DNA of 64,000 nt from Pseudomonas sp. ATCC 13867 (GCF_000349845.1 NC_020829.1:1674001-1738000), one strand, 5' to 3'. Positions 9,869 through 19,914 are shown, numbered from the stretch's first letter. The notes: generated from the letters alone by a model not told the origin. Translations and numbers: made by a program.

Positions 9869-12442
9869 TCAGACTCGCATCTTCCATGCATATAACAATT
9901 CGAGAGCTTGGCGCGGTGTCAGGTCATCCGGGCTGACGCGCATCAGCTCTTCGACGATGGGGTGCGGCAGGCTGGCAAACAGGTCGCTCTGCAGTGGCGC
10001 CGGGCTTTTCGGATCGTTCGAGCGTGGAGTTTCGTGGGGCAGGCTGGTGGTTTCCAGGCGCGACAGGTGTTCGCGGGCGCGCTGAATTACCGCACCCGGC
10101 ACACCGGCCAATTGTGCGACTGCCAGGCCGTAGCTCTGGCTGGCCGGGCCGGGCAGTACGTGGTGCAGGAACACGATGCGCTCGTTGTGCTCGGTGGCGT
10201 TCAGGTGAACGTTGGCGACCGCCGGCTCGCTTTCCGGCAACACGGTCAGTTCGAAGTAGTGGGTGGCGAACAGCGTGAAGGCGCGCAGCTTGGCCAGGTG
10301 TTCGGCCGCGGACCATGCCAGCGACAGGCCGTCGAAGGTACTGGTGCCGCGACCCACTTCGTCCATCAGCACCAGGCTGCGGTCGCTGGCGTTGTGCAGG
10401 ATGTTCGCGGTCTCGCTCATCTCCACCATGAAGGTGGAGCGGCCGCCGGCGAGGTCGTCGGAGGAGCCGATGCGGGTGAAAATGCGGTCCACCAGGGACA
10501 GTTCGCAGCGCGCGGCGGGGACGAAACTGCCGATGTGCGCTAGCAGAACGATCAGCGCCGTTTGCCGCATATAGGTCGATTTACCACCCATGTTCGGGCC
10601 GGTAATCACTAGCATGCGGGTGTCCTGGTCGAGGTTCAGGTCGTTGGCGACGAACGGCGTATCCAGCACCTGCTCGACTACCGGATGGCGGCCTTGCTCG
10701 ATGAGGATGCCGGACTCTTCGACGAAGCGCGGGCGGTTCAGGTCGAGGTTCAGTGCGCGCTCTGCGAGGTTGGACAGCACATCCAGCTCGGCCAGGGCAG
10801 CAGCGGTGTCCTGCAGCGGCGCCAGTTGGCCGATCAGCAGTTCCAGCAGTTCTTCATAAAGCTGCTTCTCCCGGGCGAGGGCACGGCTCTGGGCCGACAG
10901 CGCCTTGTCTTCGAAGGCCTTCAGCTCCGGCGTGATGAAGCGCTCGGCACCTTTCAGGGTCTGGCGGCGAATGTAATCGGCCGGGGCCTGCTCGGCCTGC
11001 ACGCGCGGCAATTCGATGTAGTAGCCGTGGATGCGGTTGTAGCCGACCTTCAGGTTCGGCAGGCCGGTGCGGGCCTTTTCGCGAGTCTCCAGGTCCATCA
11101 GATACTGGCCGGCGTTTTCGCTGAGCATCTGCAGTTCGTCCAGCTCGGCGTCGTAGCCGCGGGCAATTACACCGCCGTCGCGGATCACCGCCGGCGGGTT
11201 CTCGATCACGGCGCGGGCCAGCAAGTCGGCCAGTTCCGGGTAGGTGCGGATGCTGCTGGCCAGTTCGCCCAGGTGCGGGGCTTCCAGCTCGGTCATACCG
11301 TTCTGCAGTTCCGGCAGCGCGGCGAGTGCGTCGCGCAGGCGGGCGAGGTCGCGCGGGCGGGCGTTACGCAGGCCGATTCGAGCGAGGATGCGCTCGACGT
11401 CGCCGATTTCCTTCAGTTGTGGCTGAAGGATTTCGAAGCGATAGCGCTCCAGCAGGCAGGCAATGGACTCCTGGCGGGCTTCGAGGACGGCGCGGTCGCG
11501 CAGCGGGCGGTTCAGCCAGCGGGTCAGCAGGCGGCTGCCCATTGCGGTCTGGCACCGATCGACCACCGATTGCAGGGTATTGTCGCGGCCGCCGGCGAGG
11601 TTGGTGTCCAGCTCCAGGTTGCGGCGGCTGGCGCCGTCGAGGATGACGGTGTCGTCAATGCGTTCATGGCGCAGGCTGCGCAGGTGCGGCAGGGCGGTGC
11701 GCTGGGTTTCCTTGGCGTAGGCCAGCAGGCAGCCGGCGGCGCCGATGGCCAGGGTCAGTTCCTGGCAGCCGAACCCCTTGAGATCCTGCACGCCGAACTG
11801 CTGGCACAGGCTCTTTTTCGCCGAGTCGCGATCGAAGTCCCAGGGCGCGCGACGGTGCGCGCCACGGCGTTTTTCCGCCGGCAGGCCCTGGGGCCAGTCG
11901 TCGGGGATCAGCAGCTCGGCGGGATTCAGACGCTCCAGTTCGGCGAGCAGGGTTTCCCAGCCTTTTATTTCCTGGACGTTGAAGCGGCCGCTGGTGATAT
12001 CCAGCACGGCGAGGCCGAACAGGCGCTCATCGCCCAGCACGGCGGCGATCAGGTTATCGCGGCGTTCGTCGAGCAGGGCTTCGTCACTGACGGTGCCGGG
12101 GGTGAGGATGCGCACTACCTGGCGCTCCACCGGTCCCTTGCTGGTGGCCGGGTCGCCGATCTGCTCGCAGATCACCACCGATTCGCCGAGCTTCACCAGC
12201 TTGGCCAGGTAGCCTTCGGCGGAGTGGAAGGGAATGCCGGCCATGGGAATGGAGTTGCCGGCGGACTGGCCACGTGCGGTCAGGGTGATGTCCAGCAGCT
12301 TGGCGGCCTTCTTGGCGTCCTCGTAGAACAGCTCGTAGAAGTCGCCCATGCGGTAGAACATCAGCTGGTCCGGGTGCTGGTTCTTCAGCCGCCAGTATTG
12401 TTGCATCATGGGGGTGTGAGCTGAGAGGTCGCTTTGACTCAT
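9869..12442 (-). CDS. mutS: DNA mismatch repair protein MutS
   Basis: An 857-residue MutS from the chosen start [11 protein letters not shown]; an ATG ten codons upstream would give 867. The mismatch-binding motif is in the N-terminal domain ([25 protein letters not shown]), where Phe-x-Glu contacts the mispair. The ATPase has Walker [10 protein letters not shown], Walker [16 protein letters not shown] and the signature helix near the C-terminus. It recognises mismatches and recruits MutL. It is divergent from cinA with only about 80 bases between them. Confidence 0.97.
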   Translation of the reverse strand: MSQSDLSAHTPMMQQYWRLKNQHPDQLMFYRMGDFYELFYEDAKKAAKLLDITLTARGQSAGNSIPMAGIPFHSAEGYLAKLVKLGESVVICEQIGDPATSKGPVERQVVRILTPGTVSDEALLDERRDNLIAAVLGDERLFGLAVLDITSGRFNVQEIKGWETLLAELERLNPAELLIPDDWPQGLPAEKRRGAHRRAPWDFDRDSAKKSLCQQFGVQDLKGFGCQELTLAIGAAGCLLAYAKETQRTALPHLRSLRHERIDDTVILDGASRRNLELDTNLAGGRDNTLQSVVDRCQTAMGSRLLTRWLNRPLRDRAVLEARQESIACLLERYRFEILQPQLKEIGDVERILARIGLRNARPRDLARLRDALAALPELQNGMTELEAPHLGELASSIRTYPELADLLARAVIENPPAVIRDGGVIARGYDAELDELQMLSENAGQYLMDLETREKARTGLPNLKVGYNRIHGYYIELPRVQAEQAPADYIRRQTLKGAERFITPELKAFEDKALSAQSRALAREKQLYEELLELLIGQLAPLQDTAAALAELDVLSNLAERALNLDLNRPRFVEESGILIEQGRHPVVEQVLDTPFVANDLNLDQDTRMLVITGPNMGGKSTYMRQTALIVLLAHIGSFVPAARCELSLVDRIFTRIGSSDDLAGGRSTFMVEMSETANILHNASDRSLVLMDEVGRGTSTFDGLSLAWSAAEHLAKLRAFTLFATHYFELTVLPESEPAVANVHLNATEHNERIVFLHHVLPGPASQSYGLAVAQLAGVPGAVIQRAREHLSRLETTSLPHETPRSNDPKSPAPLQSDLFASLPHPIVEELMRVSPDDLTPRQALELLYAWKMRV

Positions 12443-12524
12443 GGCTTCTGGCTGTCCGGCTTCAACATGCAAAAGCGCCTAGTGTACGGTATCCGCCTGA
12501 CCTTCTTTAACCCCGGAGCGCAGC

Positions 12525-13052
12525 GTGCCCGTCACCGATTCCTTTATTACCGATCTTTCCATCACCGAACTGGCTGCCCGGCTGGGCGCACGACTCGTCG
12601 CCAACCGGCTGCGCGTCACCACTGCCGAATCCTGCACGGGGGGTGGCATCGCCGAGGCGATCACCCGTATTTCCGGCAGCTCTGCCTGGTTCGAGGCAGG
12701 CTACGTTACCTACTCCGACAGCCAGAAGACGCGCCAGCTGGATGTGCCGGCTGAGCTGTTCCCGCGAGTGGGCGCGGTGAGCCGCGAAGTGGTCGAGGCG
12801 ATGGTCGCCGGCGCCTTGCCGCGCAGTGGGGCGGATATTGCCGTAGCGGTCAGCGGCGTTGCCGGGCCGGATGGAGGTTCTGCCGAGAAGCCCGTAGGCA
12901 CCGTCTGGTTGGCCTGGAGGAAAGGCGAACAGGTGTTCAGCGAACGCCGTCTGTATGCCGGTGATCGGGAGGCGGTGCGCCGGCAGACCGTGGCGACGGC
13001 TCTGGCCGGGCTGTTGCGACTGGCGGACGGGGAAAATCCGCTCCAGGGGTAG
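12525..13052 (+). CDS. pncC: Nicotinamide-nucleotide amidase (CinA C-terminal type)
   Basis: A 175-residue stand-alone CinA C-terminal domain protein. The motif TTAESCTGGGIAEAIT near residue 30 and AVSGVAGPDGGSAEKPVGTVW are diagnostic. The family deamidates NMN to nicotinate mononucleotide in NAD recycling. It often lies just upstream of recA, as here, and in some bacteria is co-transcribed with it. The GTG start has GGAG seven bases upstream. Confidence 0.9.
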   Translation: MPVTDSFITDLSITELAARLGARLVANRLRVTTAESCTGGGIAEAITRISGSSAWFEAGYVTYSDSQKTRQLDVPAELFPRVGAVSREVVEAMVAGALPRSGADIAVAVSGVAGPDGGSAEKPVGTVWLAWRKGEQVFSERRLYAGDREAVRRQTVATALAGLLRLADGENPLQG

Positions 13053-13077
13053 GCGAGCGGCTTGCCCTGTGGAATAA

Positions 13078-13097
13078 TACTGTCTACTTATACAGTT
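13078..13097. promoter_or_regulatory. LexA (SOS) box of recA
   Basis: TACTGTCTACTTATACAGTT fits CTG-N10-CAG with an A/T-rich core and symmetric TA/GT flanks. It lies 41 bases before the recA ATG. Confidence 0.92.
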
Positions 13098-13137
13098 GTT
13101 CGTGGCCGTCCGGCCCCCTGACTTCGCGAGGACTTCA

Positions 13138-14193
13138 ATGGACGAGAACAAGAAGCGCGCCCTGGCCGCGGCCCTGGGACAGATCGAACGCCAATTCGGC
13201 AAAGGTGCGGTCATGCGCATGGGCGACCATGAGCGCCAGGCTATCCCCGCCATCTCCACCGGCTCGCTGGGCCTGGACATCGCGCTGGGCATCGGCGGTC
13301 TGCCGAAGGGCCGAATCGTCGAAATCTACGGCCCGGAATCCTCGGGTAAGACCACCCTGACCCTGTCGGTCATCGCCCAGGCCCAGAAGGCCGGCGCCAC
13401 CTGCGCCTTCGTCGATGCCGAACACGCGCTGGACCCGGACTACGCCGGCAAGCTGGGCGTCAACGTCGACGACCTGCTGGTTTCCCAGCCGGATACCGGC
13501 GAACAGGCTCTGGAGATCACCGACATGCTGGTGCGTTCCAACGCCGTTGACGTGATCATCGTCGACTCCGTGGCGGCCCTGGTACCCAAGGCCGAAATCG
13601 AAGGCGAGATGGGCGATCAGCACGTCGGTCTGCAGGCGCGCCTGATGTCCCAGGCCCTGCGCAAGATCACCGGCAACATCAAGAACGCCAACTGCCTGGT
13701 CATCTTCATCAACCAGATCCGCATGAAGATCGGCGTGATGTTCGGCAACCCGGAAACCACCACCGGTGGTAACGCGCTGAAGTTCTACTCCTCCGTTCGT
13801 CTCGATATCCGCCGTACCGGCGCGGTGAAGGAAGGCGACGAGGTGGTCGGCAGCGAAACCCGCGTCAAGGTCGTGAAGAACAAGGTCGCACCGCCCTTCC
13901 GTCAAGCCGAGTTCCAGATCATGTACGGTCGTGGCATCTACCGCACCGGCGAGATCATCGACCTGGGTGTGCAACTGGGCCTGATCGAGAAGTCCGGCGC
14001 CTGGTACAGCTACCAGGGCAGCAAGATCGGCCAGGGCAAGGCCAATGCCGCCAAGTTCCTGGAAGAGAACACCGAGATCTGCAACACCCTCGACAAGGCC
14101 ATCCGTGAGCAACTGCTGACCAACCAGCCGGCGCCGACCAAGGCCGAGCTCGCGGCGGCGGAAGCCGAAGCGGAAGCGGAAGCCGACTACTGA
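13138..14193 (+). CDS. recA: Recombinase RecA
   Basis: A 351-residue RecA, the strand-exchange recombinase and co-protease for LexA cleavage. Walker [11 protein letters not shown] is near residue 67, followed by [23 protein letters not shown]. The acidic C-tail ([12 protein letters not shown]) is typical. The start is [11 protein letters not shown]; the frame is open further upstream, but that stretch lies over the LexA box. recX begins five bases after the stop. Confidence 0.99.
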   Translation: MDENKKRALAAALGQIERQFGKGAVMRMGDHERQAIPAISTGSLGLDIALGIGGLPKGRIVEIYGPESSGKTTLTLSVIAQAQKAGATCAFVDAEHALDPDYAGKLGVNVDDLLVSQPDTGEQALEITDMLVRSNAVDVIIVDSVAALVPKAEIEGEMGDQHVGLQARLMSQALRKITGNIKNANCLVIFINQIRMKIGVMFGNPETTTGGNALKFYSSVRLDIRRTGAVKEGDEVVGSETRVKVVKNKVAPPFRQAEFQIMYGRGIYRTGEIIDLGVQLGLIEKSGAWYSYQGSKIGQGKANAAKFLEENTEICNTLDKAIREQLLTNQPAPTKAELAAAEAEAEAEADY

Positions 14194-14198
14194 TAGCC

Positions 14199-14663
14199 GT
14201 GGCCGTCGAGCTCGATACCCCCGTCGCGGTGCGGCGGGTCGCTATGGACCTGCTGGCGCGACGCGAGCATGGTCGTGCGGAACTCTCGCGCAAGCTGCGG
14301 CAACGCGGTGCCGCACAGGACCTGATCGACTCCGCCCTCGACCGTTTGGCCGAGGAGGGGTTGCTCAATGAAAGCCGCTATCTGGAAAGCTATATCGCCA
14401 GCCGCGCGCGGGCCGGGTACGGTCCGGTGCGGATCCGTGAGGAACTGTCGCAGCGTGGTTTGCCCCGCAGCGAAATCGACCGTGCGCTGAGCGAGGCGAG
14501 TGTCGATTGGAGCGAGAATCTGCGTGAGGTCTGGCGCCGCAAGTTCGCCCGGCTGCCGCAGGATGCTCGTGAGCGCGCCCAGCAGGGACGGTTTCTGAGC
14601 TATCGAGGCTATTCGATGGACGCCATCGGTCGACTCCTGAGTGGTCGACGGTCGGATGACTGA
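14199..14663 (+). CDS. recX: Regulatory protein RecX
   Basis: A 154-residue RecX that binds and limits RecA filaments. Tandem three-helix repeats are visible ([18 protein letters not shown], then [16 protein letters not shown]). It begins with GTG five bases after recA and has no clear ribosome site, so translation probably depends on read-through or re-initiation from recA. Its TGA stop forms the first bases of the terminator stem. Confidence 0.94.
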   Translation: MAVELDTPVAVRRVAMDLLARREHGRAELSRKLRQRGAAQDLIDSALDRLAEEGLLNESRYLESYIASRARAGYGPVRIREELSQRGLPRSEIDRALSEASVDWSENLREVWRRKFARLPQDARERAQQGRFLSYRGYSMDAIGRLLSGRRSDD

Positions 14664-14702
14664 AACGAACAAGGCACCCGAGAGGGTGCCTTGTTCGTTT
14701 CA
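14661..14702. terminator. Long bidirectional terminator of recA-recX
   Basis: A perfect 19-base stem with a GAGA loop (14661-14679 paired with 14684-14702). Transcription converges here from recX on the plus strand and the LOG-family gene on the minus strand. The recX stop codon is inside the stem. Confidence 0.88.
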
Positions 14703-14718
14703 GGGACGGGACTCGCTA

Positions 14719-15792
14719 TCAGCGTTCCCAGTTTTCCGGCTGGTTGATGAAATTCAGCAGCTCGCGCAGACGCCCCTGGTCGCGCCCATTGAAGGCGAAG
14801 GCCAGGCGGGTGAGGTGGGAGAACTCCGGTTCGTCCAGTTCCGATTCGCTGTAGGGCTGTTGATGGAAGCCGTCGGTAACGCAGAGGTTGCCGAATTCCT
14901 GCCCCAGCAGTTCCAGTGCGCGGGTGCTCAGCGGATGGTTCAGGCGGATCACGAAGCGATCCTTGAGCCAGCGACTGGAGTGGAAGTTGCTGTAGAACTG
15001 GGCGATTTCCTCGACGGCTTCCTCGGCCGTGTGCACCAGTTTCATCAGGTTCATGTCGCTGGGCAGGATGTAGCCGTTGTCTTCGAGCTGTTCCTTGATG
15101 AACTCCAGGGCGTGGTCCCAGTAATGGCCGCCGGGCTGGTCGAGCAGTACCACCGGCACCAGCGGGCTTTTGCCGGTCTGGATCAGGGTGAGCACTTCCA
15201 GGGCTTCGTCGAGGGTGCCGAAACCGCCGGGGCAGAGCACCAGGGCGTCGGCTTCCTTGACGAAGAACAGCTTGCGCAGGAAGAAGAAGTGGAACGACAG
15301 CAGGTTGCTGGTGCCGTCCACGATGTGGTTGGCGTGCTGCTCGAAGGGCAGGGTGATGTTGAAGCCGAGGCTGTTTTCCAGGCCGGCCCCTTCATGGGCG
15401 GCGGCCATGATGCCGCCGCCGGCGCCGGTGATGACCATCAGGTCGTAGCGCGCCAGGGTTTCGCCCAGGTCGCGGGCCAGGGCATAGACGGGATGGTTGG
15501 CCGGCGTGCGGGCCGAGCCGAACACCGTGACTTTGCGGCGACGCTTGAACTGCTCCAGGGTGCTGAAGGCGTGCTCCATCTCGCGCAGGGTCTGCAGCAT
15601 GATCTTGGCGTCCCAGCGGTTGCGGTCGGCCTGGGCCATGCGGGCGACGGTGGTGAGCATTTCGCGGTAGAGCGGCAGGTTCTGGCTGCCGCCGGGGGCG
15701 GCCAGTTCGGCCAGCTCCTCTACTTTCTGCGCAAGGTCGATGCCGCTGGTCTGGAAGTGTCTGGAGAGGTAGTCGTCGGGCTCATAGGGCAT
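14719..15792 (-). CDS. LOG-family nucleotide-binding protein
   Basis: A 357-residue Rossmann-fold protein of the LOG/TIGR00730 superfamily. The family motif PGGFGTLDE is present, as are an upstream GSARTPANHPVYA nucleotide-contact region and ITGAGGGIMAAAHEGA. Relatives hydrolyse nucleoside 5'-monophosphates to base and ribose 5-phosphate (LOG, PpnN). It is longer than plant-type LOG (about 200 residues) because of N- and C-terminal extensions. AAGGAGTATCAAC precedes the ATG. Substrate and physiological role are unknown. Confidence 0.82.
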   Translation of the reverse strand: MPYEPDDYLSRHFQTSGIDLAQKVEELAELAAPGGSQNLPLYREMLTTVARMAQADRNRWDAKIMLQTLREMEHAFSTLEQFKRRRKVTVFGSARTPANHPVYALARDLGETLARYDLMVITGAGGGIMAAAHEGAGLENSLGFNITLPFEQHANHIVDGTSNLLSFHFFFLRKLFFVKEADALVLCPGGFGTLDEALEVLTLIQTGKSPLVPVVLLDQPGGHYWDHALEFIKEQLEDNGYILPSDMNLMKLVHTAEEAVEEIAQFYSNFHSSRWLKDRFVIRLNHPLSTRALELLGQEFGNLCVTDGFHQQPYSESELDEPEFSHLTRLAFAFNGRDQGRLRELLNFINQPENWER

Positions 15793-15956
15793 GTTGATAC
15801 TCCTTGTTCATCAACCCCTGTTGGCCTGTCCATGCGCCGCGGCCGTTCACGCAAGGTGTCGCCGGGACGGGTAGTGCGTTGCGTCATGCACAGGTCTCAT
15901 GCAGGAGGCCTGTGCAGTCTGACACGCGGGATGTGACAGTCCGTGAGACCTCCACT

Positions 15957-17378
15957 TCAGATCGCTATCCGGTCCCCCGGTTCCGGTATGTTCGCGTTCC
16001 AGTTCAGGCGTTCGTGGAGGGCCGTCTGCAGCGCATCCATTTTTTCTCGTTCGCCATGTATCAGGTATAGCTCGGGTTTGTGCTCGAAGTGGCCAACCCA
16101 CTGAATTAATTGCGATTGTCCTGCGTGGGCGGAGAATCCGCCAAGGGTATGGATCTGCGCCCGCACGCCGATGCGCTGGCGCAGGATGCGTACCGATTCA
16201 GCGCCATCGACGATGGCGCGTCCCAGTGTGCCTTTGGCCTGGAAGCCGGGGAAGACGATGTGGCATTCCTCGCGCCAGAGGTTGTGCTTGAGGTGGTGGA
16301 CGATCCGGCCGCCGGTACACATGCCGCTGCCGGCGATGATGATGGCGCCGCTCTGGATGCGGTTCAGCATCATGGATTCCTCCACGCTCTGGGTGGTGTG
16401 CAGGATCGGCAGCCATTCGCCTACCTTCGCCGTGCCGGTGCCGCGCATGTATTCGCGGTCGCTGTCGGCGAACTCGCTGATGTGCTGCAGGTAGATGCGG
16501 TTGGCCTGGGCGGCCATCGGGCTGTCGAGATAGACCACTTGCTGCGGTAGCCGGCCTTCCTGGTAGAAGCGCCCGAGGTAGTAGATCAGGTCCTGTGTGC
16601 GGCCGACGGCGAAGGCCGGGATCAGCACGTTGCCGCCGTCGCGCTGGGCCTGCGCGAGGATGCCGGCCAGTTCCAGCAGAGTTTCGTTGGCATCGCGGTG
16701 GTCGCGGTCGCCGTAGGTGGACTCCAGTAGCACCACGTCGGCGCGAGCCAATGGTGTCGGCGTGCGCATCAGCGGTGAGCAGGTGCTGCCCAGGTCGCCG
16801 GAGAACACCAGGCGACGGGTCATGCCAAATTCGTGGATTTCGATCTCGACGATGGCCGAGCCGAGGATGTGGCCGGCATTGTGGAAGGTGACGCGAATAC
16901 CTCGCGCCACATCGACCGTGCTGCCATAGCTGACGCGTCGACGCTGGTTAAGCGCGCGGGAAGCGTCCTCCTGGGTGTACAGCGGTTTCACCGGCGCCCG
17001 ATTGAGGCGCGCGCGCCATTTGTTCTCCCATTCGGCGTCCTTTTCCTGGATGTGCGCCGAGTCCAACAGCATCAGCTCCAGCAGGTCGCAGCAGGACTCG
17101 GTGGCATAGATCGGCCCCTTGTAGCCCTCCTTCACCAGGCGCGGCAGCAGACCGCTGTGGTCGAGGTGGGCGTGGGACAGCACCACTGCGTCCAACGCCT
17201 TGGGATCGAACGGGAACGGACTGCGATTGCTCGCTTCATTGTCGCGGGTACCCTTGCTTGCGCTGCGTCCCTGACGCATGCCGCATTCGAGCAGCACACG
17301 TATGCCGTCGCGGGTTTCCAGCAGGTAGCAGGAACCGGTGACTTCCTGGATCGCGCCGATGAAGGTGAGTAGCGCCAT
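15957..17378 (-). CDS. Metallo-beta-lactamase-fold beta-CASP protein (RNA-processing type)
   Basis: A 473-residue cytoplasmic protein with a metallo-beta-lactamase core and a beta-CASP cap. The zinc motif HAHLDHSG is near residue 57, followed by GHILGSA, SGDLGS, the GSGMCTGGRIVHHLKHN beta-CASP element and GFSAHAGQSQL; a C-terminal IHGE follows. Related enzymes are RNases or mRNA 3'-end nucleases (YSH1/CPSF-like). No substrate is known for this group. The start is MALLTFIGA after AAGGAGGCGAT; an upstream in-frame ATG would add 35 unsupported residues. It is divergent from the phosphoketolase-like gene. Confidence 0.85.
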   Translation of the reverse strand: MALLTFIGAIQEVTGSCYLLETRDGIRVLLECGMRQGRSASKGTRDNEASNRSPFPFDPKALDAVVLSHAHLDHSGLLPRLVKEGYKGPIYATESCCDLLELMLLDSAHIQEKDAEWENKWRARLNRAPVKPLYTQEDASRALNQRRRVSYGSTVDVARGIRVTFHNAGHILGSAIVEIEIHEFGMTRRLVFSGDLGSTCSPLMRTPTPLARADVVLLESTYGDRDHRDANETLLELAGILAQAQRDGGNVLIPAFAVGRTQDLIYYLGRFYQEGRLPQQVVYLDSPMAAQANRIYLQHISEFADSDREYMRGTGTAKVGEWLPILHTTQSVEESMMLNRIQSGAIIIAGSGMCTGGRIVHHLKHNLWREECHIVFPGFQAKGTLGRAIVDGAESVRILRQRIGVRAQIHTLGGFSAHAGQSQLIQWVGHFEHKPELYLIHGEREKMDALQTALHERLNWNANIPEPGDRIAI

Positions 17379-17433
17379 ATCGCCTCCTTGTCGGAATTGT
17401 CTTTCAGCCTTGCCCGATTGGGCGGACGGGGCG

Positions 17434-17474
17434 TTGATACATGTCAGCGCCTCTCCGATCTGGCGACCTAGACT
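17434..17474 (+). promoter_or_regulatory. Candidate Anr/Dnr-dependent class II promoter
   Basis: TTGATACATGTCAG (17434-17447) matches the Anr consensus TTGAT-N4-ATCAA at eight of ten positions. A -10-like TAGACT follows at 17469-17474. If transcription starts near 17482, the box is centred at about -41.5, the class II Fnr/Anr position. It would drive the phosphoketolase-like gene with a leader of about 20 bases. Confidence 0.5.
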
Positions 17475-17501
17475 TCCAGTCATACCCGAGGGAGAGCCGA
17501 T

Positions 17502-19907
17502 ATGTCACAGATCCTGCCCAGTCCGGAAGAACTCGCCGCCCATGCGGCCGCCGAACCGGCATACGCCCGATGGCTGCATGGCCGAGGTCCGCTTCAGCAT
17601 AGCGCGCAGACCCAGGCGGCGGTTTTCCGCATGGCTCATCAATTGGTCCAGTACCGCCTGCAGCCGGATCTGGCGAGCGTCTACCGGATGTTCAGCGCCC
17701 TGGATCAACTGACCTGTGCCGGCCTTTGGCTGGTGGCGCACATGACCTATGCCCGGCGCGTACGCCTGAACGGCGAGCCGCTGCAGGCCGAGGATTTCAA
17801 GGCACAGCCCGAGGGGCACACCGGTGGCGCGCTGAACATGGTGCCGGCCTACGCCGGCTACCTGGCGCTCAATGCCTTGAGCGGCAAGACGCGGGGCTGG
17901 CTGATGGGGCAGGGGCACTGCGTGTCGGCGATCGACGCACTGAACGTGCTGACCGGTAACCTGCACCCGGAGCAGGCCACCGCCTACGGGCAGGGCGAGG
18001 ACGGGCTGAATCGGCTGGTACGGGACTTCTACAGCTACGTTCAGGCGCCGGACGGCAGGGTTGCCGCGCCGCTGGGCAGCCACGTCAATGCGCACACCGC
18101 GGGTGGTATCGCCGAAGGCGGCTACCTCGGTTTCGCCGAACTGATGTATGCGCACATGCCGTTGCCGGGCGAGACGCTGGTGGCGTTTCTCTCCGACGGT
18201 GCCGCCGAGGAGCAACGCGGCAGCGACTGGATTCCGCGCTGGTGGCGGGCCGAGGACTGCGGGACGGCTTTGCCGGTGATGATCGCCAATGGCCGGCGCA
18301 TCGAGCAGCGTACCGACCTGGGGACCCACGAAGGCCTGGCGGGCTTCAAGCAGCACCTGCGCCGTTGCGGTTTCGACCCGGTCAGCTTCGACGGGCGCGA
18401 TCCCGCGGCCTTCGTCTGCGCCCTGTGGGAAATGGAGCAGCGGCTGGCACATCGGGTGGAAGACAAGGACCGCGGCATCCTCCACTATCCCTTGCCGATT
18501 CCCTACGGCATTGCGGAAACGGTGAAGGGCTTCGGTTTCTACGGTGCCGGCAGCAACGCCGCGCACAACCTGCCGCTGCCGGGCAATCCGAGCGAGGATG
18601 CGCAGGCGCGTGAGTTGTTCAACCAGCATGTGGCGCCGCTCTGGGTCGAACCGCAGGTGCTGGCCGATGCCTGCGCGCTGTTCAGTGCCTCTCGCGCTGG
18701 CCGGGGGCTGGAGCGGGATAATCCGCTGGCGGTGCGTCGTCCTATCGAGCCGTCGATCCCCGAGCTGCATTACCGCAACGACCTCTGTTCGCCGATGGCG
18801 GCACTGGACCGCTTCTATGTCGACCTGTGCGCGGCGAACCCTGACCTGCGGGCCCGCGTCGGCAACCCGGACGAGCTGGCGAGCAATCGCCTGGGCGGCG
18901 TCCTCAAGGCGCTCCGGCACCGGGTTTCCGAGCCGGAGAGCGCGCTGGAGGCGGTCGACGGCCGGGTGATCACCGCCCTCAACGAGGAAGCGGTGGTCTC
19001 CGCCTGCCTGGCCAACCAGGGCGGCCTCAATCTGGTGGCGAGCTACGAGGCCTTCTGCGTGAAGATGCTGGGCGCGGTGCGCCAGACAATCATCTTCTCC
19101 CGTCAGCAGAAGGAAGTTGGCCGCCCCGCCGGCTGGCTTGGCTGGCCGCTGGTGGCGACTTCGCACACCTGGGAGAACGGCAAGAACCAGCAGTCGCACC
19201 AGGACACTACCTTCTGCGAGGCGCTGCTGGGCGAGATGAGCGATATGGTGCGGGTGGTCTTCCCCGCGGACCACAACAGTGTGCTGGCGCTGCTGCCGGA
19301 GATTTACCGCAGCCGTGGGCAACTGACCTGCATGGTGATTCCCAAGCGCGAGCGCCCCTCGGAGTTCAGTCGGGCCCAGGCCGAGCAGTTGACCCGAGAT
19401 GGCGCGCTGGTGCTGGAGGAGCATCCGGGCAGCGCTCCGTTGCTGCTGATCGCCAACGGCAGTTATCAACTGGCGGAGATGCGTCGCGCAGCAATGCGCC
19501 TGGAGGAGGCTGGCTATCCCTATCGGCTGGTGTATCTGCAGGAGCCGGGCCGCTTCCGCGCCCCTCGCGACAGCTGGGAACTGCAGTCGGTGGCCGACGA
19601 GGCGCTGACCGCCCGCTTGTTCCCCAACCACTGCGAGCGCCGGGTGCTGCTGACGCACATGCGCCCCGAAGTGGCGCGCGGACACCTCTGGCCGATCCTG
19701 CCGGACGCGCTGAAAACTTCGGTGCTGGGTTATCGCAACCAGGGCGGTACGCTGGACGAGGCGGGCATGCTGTTCGCCAACCGCGCCTGTTGGGCCAATG
19801 TGCTGGTCGCCTGCGCGCGCCTGCTGGATGTCCCGCGCACCGCGTTGTTGACGCCCGAAGAGGCAGCGGCGGTGGCGGGAAAGGGCGATCCGGCGTTGTT
19901 GCGTTGA
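17502..19907 (+). CDS. Phosphoketolase-like thiamine-diphosphate enzyme
   Basis: An 801-residue protein of the xylulose-5-phosphate/fructose-6-phosphate phosphoketolase family, close to the usual 790-825. Recognisable blocks are LTCAGLWLVAHMTYARRVRL, HTAGGIAEGGYLGFAELMYAH, PVMIANGRRIEQRTDLGTHEGL, ENGKNQQSHQDTTFCEALLGE and the FPADHNSVLA region. Two canonical motifs are altered: GPGHG reads GQGHC, and the cofactor-binding GDGEAETGP reads SDGAAEEQR. Classical members split sugar phosphates to acetyl phosphate using thiamine diphosphate; this divergent branch may differ in substrate or activity. GAGGGAGAG lies before the ATG. The upstream region suggests low-oxygen control. Confidence 0.82.
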   Translation: MSQILPSPEELAAHAAAEPAYARWLHGRGPLQHSAQTQAAVFRMAHQLVQYRLQPDLASVYRMFSALDQLTCAGLWLVAHMTYARRVRLNGEPLQAEDFKAQPEGHTGGALNMVPAYAGYLALNALSGKTRGWLMGQGHCVSAIDALNVLTGNLHPEQATAYGQGEDGLNRLVRDFYSYVQAPDGRVAAPLGSHVNAHTAGGIAEGGYLGFAELMYAHMPLPGETLVAFLSDGAAEEQRGSDWIPRWWRAEDCGTALPVMIANGRRIEQRTDLGTHEGLAGFKQHLRRCGFDPVSFDGRDPAAFVCALWEMEQRLAHRVEDKDRGILHYPLPIPYGIAETVKGFGFYGAGSNAAHNLPLPGNPSEDAQARELFNQHVAPLWVEPQVLADACALFSASRAGRGLERDNPLAVRRPIEPSIPELHYRNDLCSPMAALDRFYVDLCAANPDLRARVGNPDELASNRLGGVLKALRHRVSEPESALEAVDGRVITALNEEAVVSACLANQGGLNLVASYEAFCVKMLGAVRQTIIFSRQQKEVGRPAGWLGWPLVATSHTWENGKNQQSHQDTTFCEALLGEMSDMVRVVFPADHNSVLALLPEIYRSRGQLTCMVIPKRERPSEFSRAQAEQLTRDGALVLEEHPGSAPLLLIANGSYQLAEMRRAAMRLEEAGYPYRLVYLQEPGRFRAPRDSWELQSVADEALTARLFPNHCERRVLLTHMRPEVARGHLWPILPDALKTSVLGYRNQGGTLDEAGMLFANRACWANVLVACARLLDVPRTALLTPEEAAAVAGKGDPALLR

Positions 19908-19914
19908 CAGGCCG

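Noticed and set aside
10685..12424. 579-codon open frame antisense to mutS
   Set aside because: A by-product of high-GC codon use opposite a clearly conserved gene; no domains or ribosome site.
17505..19685. 726-codon open frame antisense to the phosphoketolase-like gene
   Set aside because: Composition (Gln, Arg, His, Val-rich) is that of antisense translation; the sense frame matches a known family throughout.
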